This document shows positions 59,087 through 64,000 of a stretch of 64,000 nucleotides of DNA, piece after piece. Where the stretch lies: assembly GCA_036936605.1 (NCBI GenBank), contig JAUPFV010000003.1, positions 144,926,997 through 144,990,996 of the forward strand, given 5' to 3'. The notes below the pieces were generated by a model. That model had not been told where the DNA came from. It searched no databases and saw only the letters and a program-made list of their open reading frames with translations. Origin of the DNA: Limnanthes douglasii subsp. nivea (lineage: Eukaryota > Streptophyta > Magnoliopsida > Brassicales > Limnanthaceae). Position 1 is the stretch's first letter; every line of letters starts with the position of its first letter. A program made the position numbers and the translations under genes.

Positions 59087-59973
59087 ATGATATTCTCTAT
59101 AAAGCCAAGAGATATTTGACTCACCTTAGTAAAGTTGGGCCATTTTTACTGATAATGAATTTGATATCAAAACTTACTTGATAGATTATTCACAACAATC
59201 AAATTTTCAGCGAGACCTCGATTCACCGAACAAGGCACTCAGAAAGTGGTTTGGATTCGAGCAAGACAATTTTTTCTCTTCTTTTTTTTGTTAAACAAAG
59301 AGGTTACAGAAAGACTCTCCAAACACAAAGGGTTGAATCACTATATTTTACAAAATTCCCAAATATACATTTCTGATGCTATTGGGTTTCAAATATAAAA
59401 CCCATTGATTTCCCATTCTTTATTGAATTGAGAGTATGTAAATAGAAAATATACATAAATGAGAGTGGGTCTTGAAGAAAACTAGATAAGGTTGTACAAA
59501 AGCACCTCGTCCCTAATGCTTGGGTAACAATCGGCAACAAGAATCAATTAGGAGCTGTATTTAAAGTCATGCACTCCTATGTGATAGAATAAAAATAAAT
59601 AAAAAGAAAATTATACAGAAATCAATTAAACTATTTCCTTCTCCTGTTCACTTAAGCAAACATAAATATAATTTTTAAATACTGGGTGTGGGTTCCTTCT
59701 GAAAAGATAAAGACCTAAAGTTATTAAAAAAGATAAAACATTTCTTATGTAAGTGAGGTCTCATTTCATGTATAATAATTAATAAGCAACATAAGTTTTA
59801 TTCAATACGTAGTACACCAAACTTATTTCAAAGTTGGAAACCAACACACGTGAGAAGACATCAAGCCCAATAGAAAAGCCCCCACAGACACAAGACACAC
59901 GTGACATTACACGACATTATTATTTTTAGTAGACAGCTTTAGAAACATAGAAAATAAACACACATCACATTCT
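59087..59973. other. Spacer between PMD relic and lectin gene
   Basis: No coding region recognised; contains the lectin gene's 3' flank. Confidence 0.45.
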
Positions 59974-59979
59974 TTTATT
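59974..59979 (-). terminator. Poly(A) signal of the lectin gene
   Basis: Minus-strand AATAAA about 36 bp after the stop codon at 60,015-60,017. Confidence 0.45.
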
Positions 59980-60014
59980 GCGCCGCATCTCAGAGTCCAT
60001 AACTTTAATTTAAA

Positions 60015-61699
60015 TTATTTCCCGGGAGTTGCTAAAACATGTGCTCCAATGGAATCAAGATATTGACCAGAGCGTCCATGAAATCCAACGATCTTGGAGT
60101 TTCCTACTCCAAGAGTAAACATAGTTCCTCCGTCCGGACCATATGGTCCGAAAGTCCTCTTGTTGGTTTTGAATGTGAGCGATACAATGATAGGAGTCGA
60201 AAAGCCGGTAAAAGTGTCATAGTAACCTATAACCGAAGTCAAGTATTCATCCGCAGCTGTAATCTCAAACTGCAAGTTTTAGAATGAAAAAAAGTTGATT
60301 AGATAAAAGACAGATAATAAAATGACTTTTGTATTGCATTACACAATGATCCGCAAAGCATAATGGAAGAGAACGAACCCCGTCTTTGTTGCCAGCAGAG
60401 CTAGAACCATGTTTATCAGATGATGTTAACTGACCATCACTTGTGGCATACTGAATCTTAAGAGACTGAACAAAATCATCAGTCCATATTTCTATTTTAG
60501 TTATTTTGGAATGAGTTCCATCATCCCATTGAGTACCACCACCTAAACTCGGCTCAGGTTTAACAGTCAATGATTCTCTGTATACCCCAATTGAGTCTAG
60601 CCAAGTACCAGATTTCCCATAAAAACCAATAATTTTTCCCTCGTCCGGTGAAAACAAGAACTTCTGTCCAGTCTGTGAACCGCCGATCGGACCGTATGTT
60701 TTTTTGTTGGTCACAAATGTCAGGGATCGAATAACATTAGGAGATATTTCATTACGGACGAAGCCTGACACGGAAATAAGGTACTCACTTGGATAACCTA
60801 GTTCGACCTGCAAGCATCACCAGAATGATGAATCTAAATATCATAAATCTAGGCTTCTTGAGTTATCTACAAAAGTATTAGTACTACTACTGACCGTGTA
60901 GGATTTGGGGGTCAGATTACTTCCATGTACTTGAGACAAAACACTGTTTCCATTGTTGTCGTATGTGAAACTGATACCGTCGATGATATCGCCATACCAT
61001 ATCTGAAACTTCTGAACTGCTGTGTGAGTTCCATCATCCCAAGCACTTCCGCCTTTACCTCCAGCTGCATCGGCTTTGTAAGTCGAAAGTGAAGACGGGA
61101 GAGAGATAGGAATTGGCACCCAATAAGCGCCAATGGAGTCGAGCTTTTGGCCGGATCTGCCAAAAAAACCGACAACTTTTCCACTTGACGGTGGAAATGA
61201 GAATTTGGTACCGGTTTCAGTTCCGAACGGTCCAAACTCTCGTTTGTTAGTTTGAAGCTTCAGAGAGTATATCACAATATAACCTTTCCAATCTGCATAG
61301 TGTCCTGATACTGAAATAAGGTACTCATCTTCAGTGGATAAATTGATCTGCCATGTTTAAACAATGCTTATTTATAATATCATATGATCGAAATTCAACA
61401 TAATACAAAACAAAATCCAAAAGATAAAAGGTGTCAAATATTTTGACTAGGATATAACAAAAAGGCAAAAGAAAACGGACCGATACTGTTTTGATTCCGC
61501 CAACGTATCCCATTCCACGCTCAGTACCCCAAACGGAAACCCCATTGTTATCGTACTCTGTAGTCATCGAGTTGATGTTATCGGAATACACTAATTTGAT
61601 CTGTCTGATTCCGGTATATTTGTCATCGTAGTACTGGGTTGGCGCTCCTTGTCGTTGCTCTCCGAAAGGACCTATTTTTTGAACTACAGAAGTGCTCAT
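60015..61699 (-). CDS. Jacalin-related lectin, three domains (complete)
   Basis: Predicted 451-residue carbohydrate-binding protein. Exons: 61,481-61,699, 60,895-61,347, 60,379-60,807, 60,015-60,269. The three introns (133, 87, 109 bp) have GT/AG ends and are all in phase 0, each cutting a jacalin domain at the same place. Domain 1 is residues about 7-152, domain 2 about 169-300, domain 3 about 312-449. Each ends with a GF.G(R/K)SG..LDSIG loop that shapes the sugar site. Domains 2 and 3 have WDDG; domain 1 has YYDDK there. No signal peptide is seen, as for cytosolic/nuclear jacalin lectins. Known family roles are defence and stress. The start is supported by a TATA box 72 bp upstream. Confidence 0.88.
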
Positions 61700-62122
61700 T
61701 TCGAAGGATGAAGCTGTAGAGTAAACAAAGTTGTGGTGACTGTGAGTAGTACCTCACTGGAAGTGATAACAATTTATACCAGTGTGTGTTATCAACTTAT
61801 CATCATACAGGGGTGTTCTCGTAAATGTCTCACATAATTATTAAGGATGACATTTATCATAGTAGATGGGAATTATTGCATTTAGTCTATTTCTGCCATT
61901 ATGGCATTTATTGTACTACGTAGCTCATATTTATTGTATGTTGTATACTATCATTATTTTTATACGCCAAAAAATCGACTCGTTAATATATTAACACGTT
62001 TTTATATTTAGATATAATCCTCAGTCGGAATGAAAACAAATTTTAGAGTGTGACCGAGACGTACGCGTATTCTTCTCTCGGTTTAATTCCGCTCTTAAAT
62101 CAAATTTAATCAATATTTTTAT
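61700..62122. other. Upstream region of the complete lectin gene
   Basis: Same as 602-1,024 with no mismatch up to 62,121. Ends at the LINE fragment. Confidence 0.5.
61771..61778 (-). promoter_or_regulatory. TATA box of the complete lectin gene
   Basis: Minus-strand TATAAATT about 72 bp before the ATG at 61,699. Confidence 0.5.
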
Positions 62123-63880
62123 TTTTAAAATTGGTTGTTTTCCTGTTAAATATTTTAGAGTTTTTCGGTTTTTTGGTCGATTATTTTCTAGACAAAATCA
62201 TTACCCGTATTGCTTCATGGATTTCCAAACCCTTCTCTTGTACATGCATACTTCAGCTCATTAAATCTGTTCTTTTTGTTGGGCAAGTTTATTGGTCTTC
62301 GATTTTTATTCTTCCCGCTAGAGTTCTAAAAAACTCTATAGTCTCTTCGTCGTTTTCTCTGGTCTGGCCACGAGATGAAGGTTACGAGTGCTAAAGTGGC
62401 ATGGCCTAGTGTGACCTTGTCCTTGTTAGAGGGCGGCCTTGAAATTCTAGACCAAGAAATTTGGAATCAGGCGGCCGTCTATAAACATTTGTCCATCGTT
62501 AGTAAACGCGACAACTCAATCTGGTGTGACTAGATTTATTTTGAGAAGGTAAAAGACAAAAACTTCTGGTCTTTAAAGATTGAATCTTCTTCCTCTTAGA
62601 CTTGGTGATAATTTTAAATCTTAGACCTATTGTTAGCAATTTGTACAGGGTTGCGACTGGTAATGGGGAGAAGACCTCATTTTGGTTTGACCCATAATTG
62701 TTGTCAACCTCTTTGGTCAACCACTTTGGACATAGTATTATTCGTGATTCTCGTATGGGGAGCAACCTCAAAGTCTTCGATATCATTCGAGACGGTCTCT
62801 GGAACTAGCCGACTCATTTAAGATCTGTCAGTGCTAGAAACATTGTAACATCCGGGAGATTAAGCACATCATCATTTTCCTCCCTCCTCTCAGCATCATT
62901 CACAACGACGTTCACTACTAGATTGATAAGAGAGGTATCCTTCAGTTTACTATTAAGGATACCTACAATGTCATTCGTATCCATATCCCTAGTGTCATAT
63001 ATGTGGGGTTAGTATGACATACGTTTAATATTCCCCGCCATTCTTTCATCATTTGGCTTGCTATCCAAGGAAAACTTTCCACCCGTGATAAGCTTCCTAG
63101 TTGGGGTCTAAACACCCCGCGAACTGTGTCTCATGACATTTTGCCTCAAAAATCATTGATCACATTCTTCACGACTGCAGTTACGCTCAGAACATTTGGG
63201 GTTTTGCAAGCTCCAAGCTTGGTTTTTCTCTAAGCTACAATAACAATTGGGACTCTTGGATCTATGAGGCGTTGAACTGGCCTCCATCCAGTTTACGATA
63301 CCTTTAGCGTGCCTGCTACCGTTATTATCTATCACATATAGAGTAAGAGGAATGCTATAATTTTTAGATACTCTCCTTCCTCCACCTCGGCGGTTTCTTA
63401 TCGCATGATTCTGACCTCTGGTTCAGATTCCTTGTTACCAAGGTTGTTTGACCGATCCAACCCTATTAATTTCTAACTTAATTTTGTTTTGTGTTTTAAT
63501 TGTAGCAGTCATCTTCCTTTCTGGTTCGATGTCGTTGCGTTTACGTTGTTGCTACCTAACCTATTTGACCATAGTGGTCTTAGCCCATTCATTTTGCTTT
63601 GTCTGCACTTGTTTGGCCAATTTGCAGTAATCCTTCTATCGCTCGTATGCTGCTTTGCTCAAAAGTTTTTTATTTTGTAATTTTGTCACGTTGACTCTGT
63701 TGGTACTTTTTCACCTTCTCTTATTGTTTCTTATTTTGGTTTGAGTAAGGGTAAGGTATACTTACCTTCTTAATGTATTCTTCTACGGCTCTTATTGCTC
63801 TTCTCGGGGTATGCCCCATGTACTTGGATGAAACTATTTTAATTTGTATTTAATGCATGTTTATAACCCAAAGAAAAATT
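62123..63880 (+). pseudogene. LINE (L1-type) ORF2 fragment, right copy (uninterrupted)
   Basis: Paralogue of 1,025-2,614 plus 7,484-7,594, with a 9-bp deletion near 62,186 and about 3-4% substitutions. Same motifs (LQLIKSVLF, VYWSSIFILPARVL, IPRHSFIIWLAIQGKLS). It contains the single GTTGG (63,699-63,703) where element A is inserted in the left copy. The tail after CTCGGGGTATGCCCC (63,808) runs to about 63,880. Confidence 0.72.
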
Positions 63881-64000
63881 CAGTTGAGCTTGTGGAACAA
63901 CTAATATATTAGTACGCTTGTTTTTATATTTAGATGTAATGAATACTCGTTTTATATCCAATTTTATCCGACTGAAACAGATTTTAATTATCGAATGAGT

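Overview
The window is nuclear DNA of a flowering plant. It has intron-containing plant genes, AT-rich spacers, a tRNA-derived SINE, LINEs, hAT/MULE/copia relics and long Ty3/gypsy elements of the Tat group. I cannot name the species. Only one intact-looking host gene lies fully inside: a three-domain jacalin-related lectin at 60,015-61,699 (minus). Almost everything else is transposable-element DNA, much of it nested.

Layout. 1-2,614 and 61,099-63,840 are a direct duplication, offset about 61.1 kb. Each copy holds the start of the lectin gene (minus), its upstream region, and a LINE fragment (plus) behind it. In the left copy the LINE is split by element A (2,615-7,478), a non-autonomous LTR retrotransposon that carries pieces of two host genes: TIC62 (chloroplast protein) and a HAC-type p300/CBP histone acetyltransferase. 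The right copy keeps the empty site. 7,484-15,072 holds a second LINE tail, a hAT-like MITE, a copia start fragment, a mariner-like MITE end and a SINE in AT-rich DNA. Element B (15,073-25,410) is a Tat-type gypsy element with identical LTRs. 25,900-27,310 is a hAT relic. 27,824-30,468 plus 41,085-42,290 is a copia relic split by element C (30,469-41,084). 44,100-45,456 plus 55,184-56,240 is a MULE transposase with a C-terminal OTU protease domain, split by element D (45,457-55,183). 57,480-59,086 is a plant-mobile-domain relic joined to a Transposase_28-like fragment.

How the parts fit. B, C and D are all inserted with gag-pol on the minus strand. Each also has an antisense gene on the plus strand between integrase and the 3' LTR. 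That gene has its own TATA box, one phase-1 intron at the same place in all three, a Transposase_28-like domain, a basic nuclear-localisation-like stretch, a coiled coil and an acidic tail. In all three, the protease and reverse transcriptase parts of gag-pol are separated by a TAG codon in the context TAG-CAR-TT, which looks like a readthrough signal. Element A has the same primer-binding site as C and the same polypurine tract and U3 start as B-D, so it was probably moved by their proteins. Tandem repeats of 57, 34 and 93 bp sit near the 3' ends of A, B and C.

Most elements carry disabling changes. LTR divergence by hand alignment is about 0% for B, 3% for C, 4% for A and 6% for D. All family assignments come from reading motifs by eye; no database search was run.
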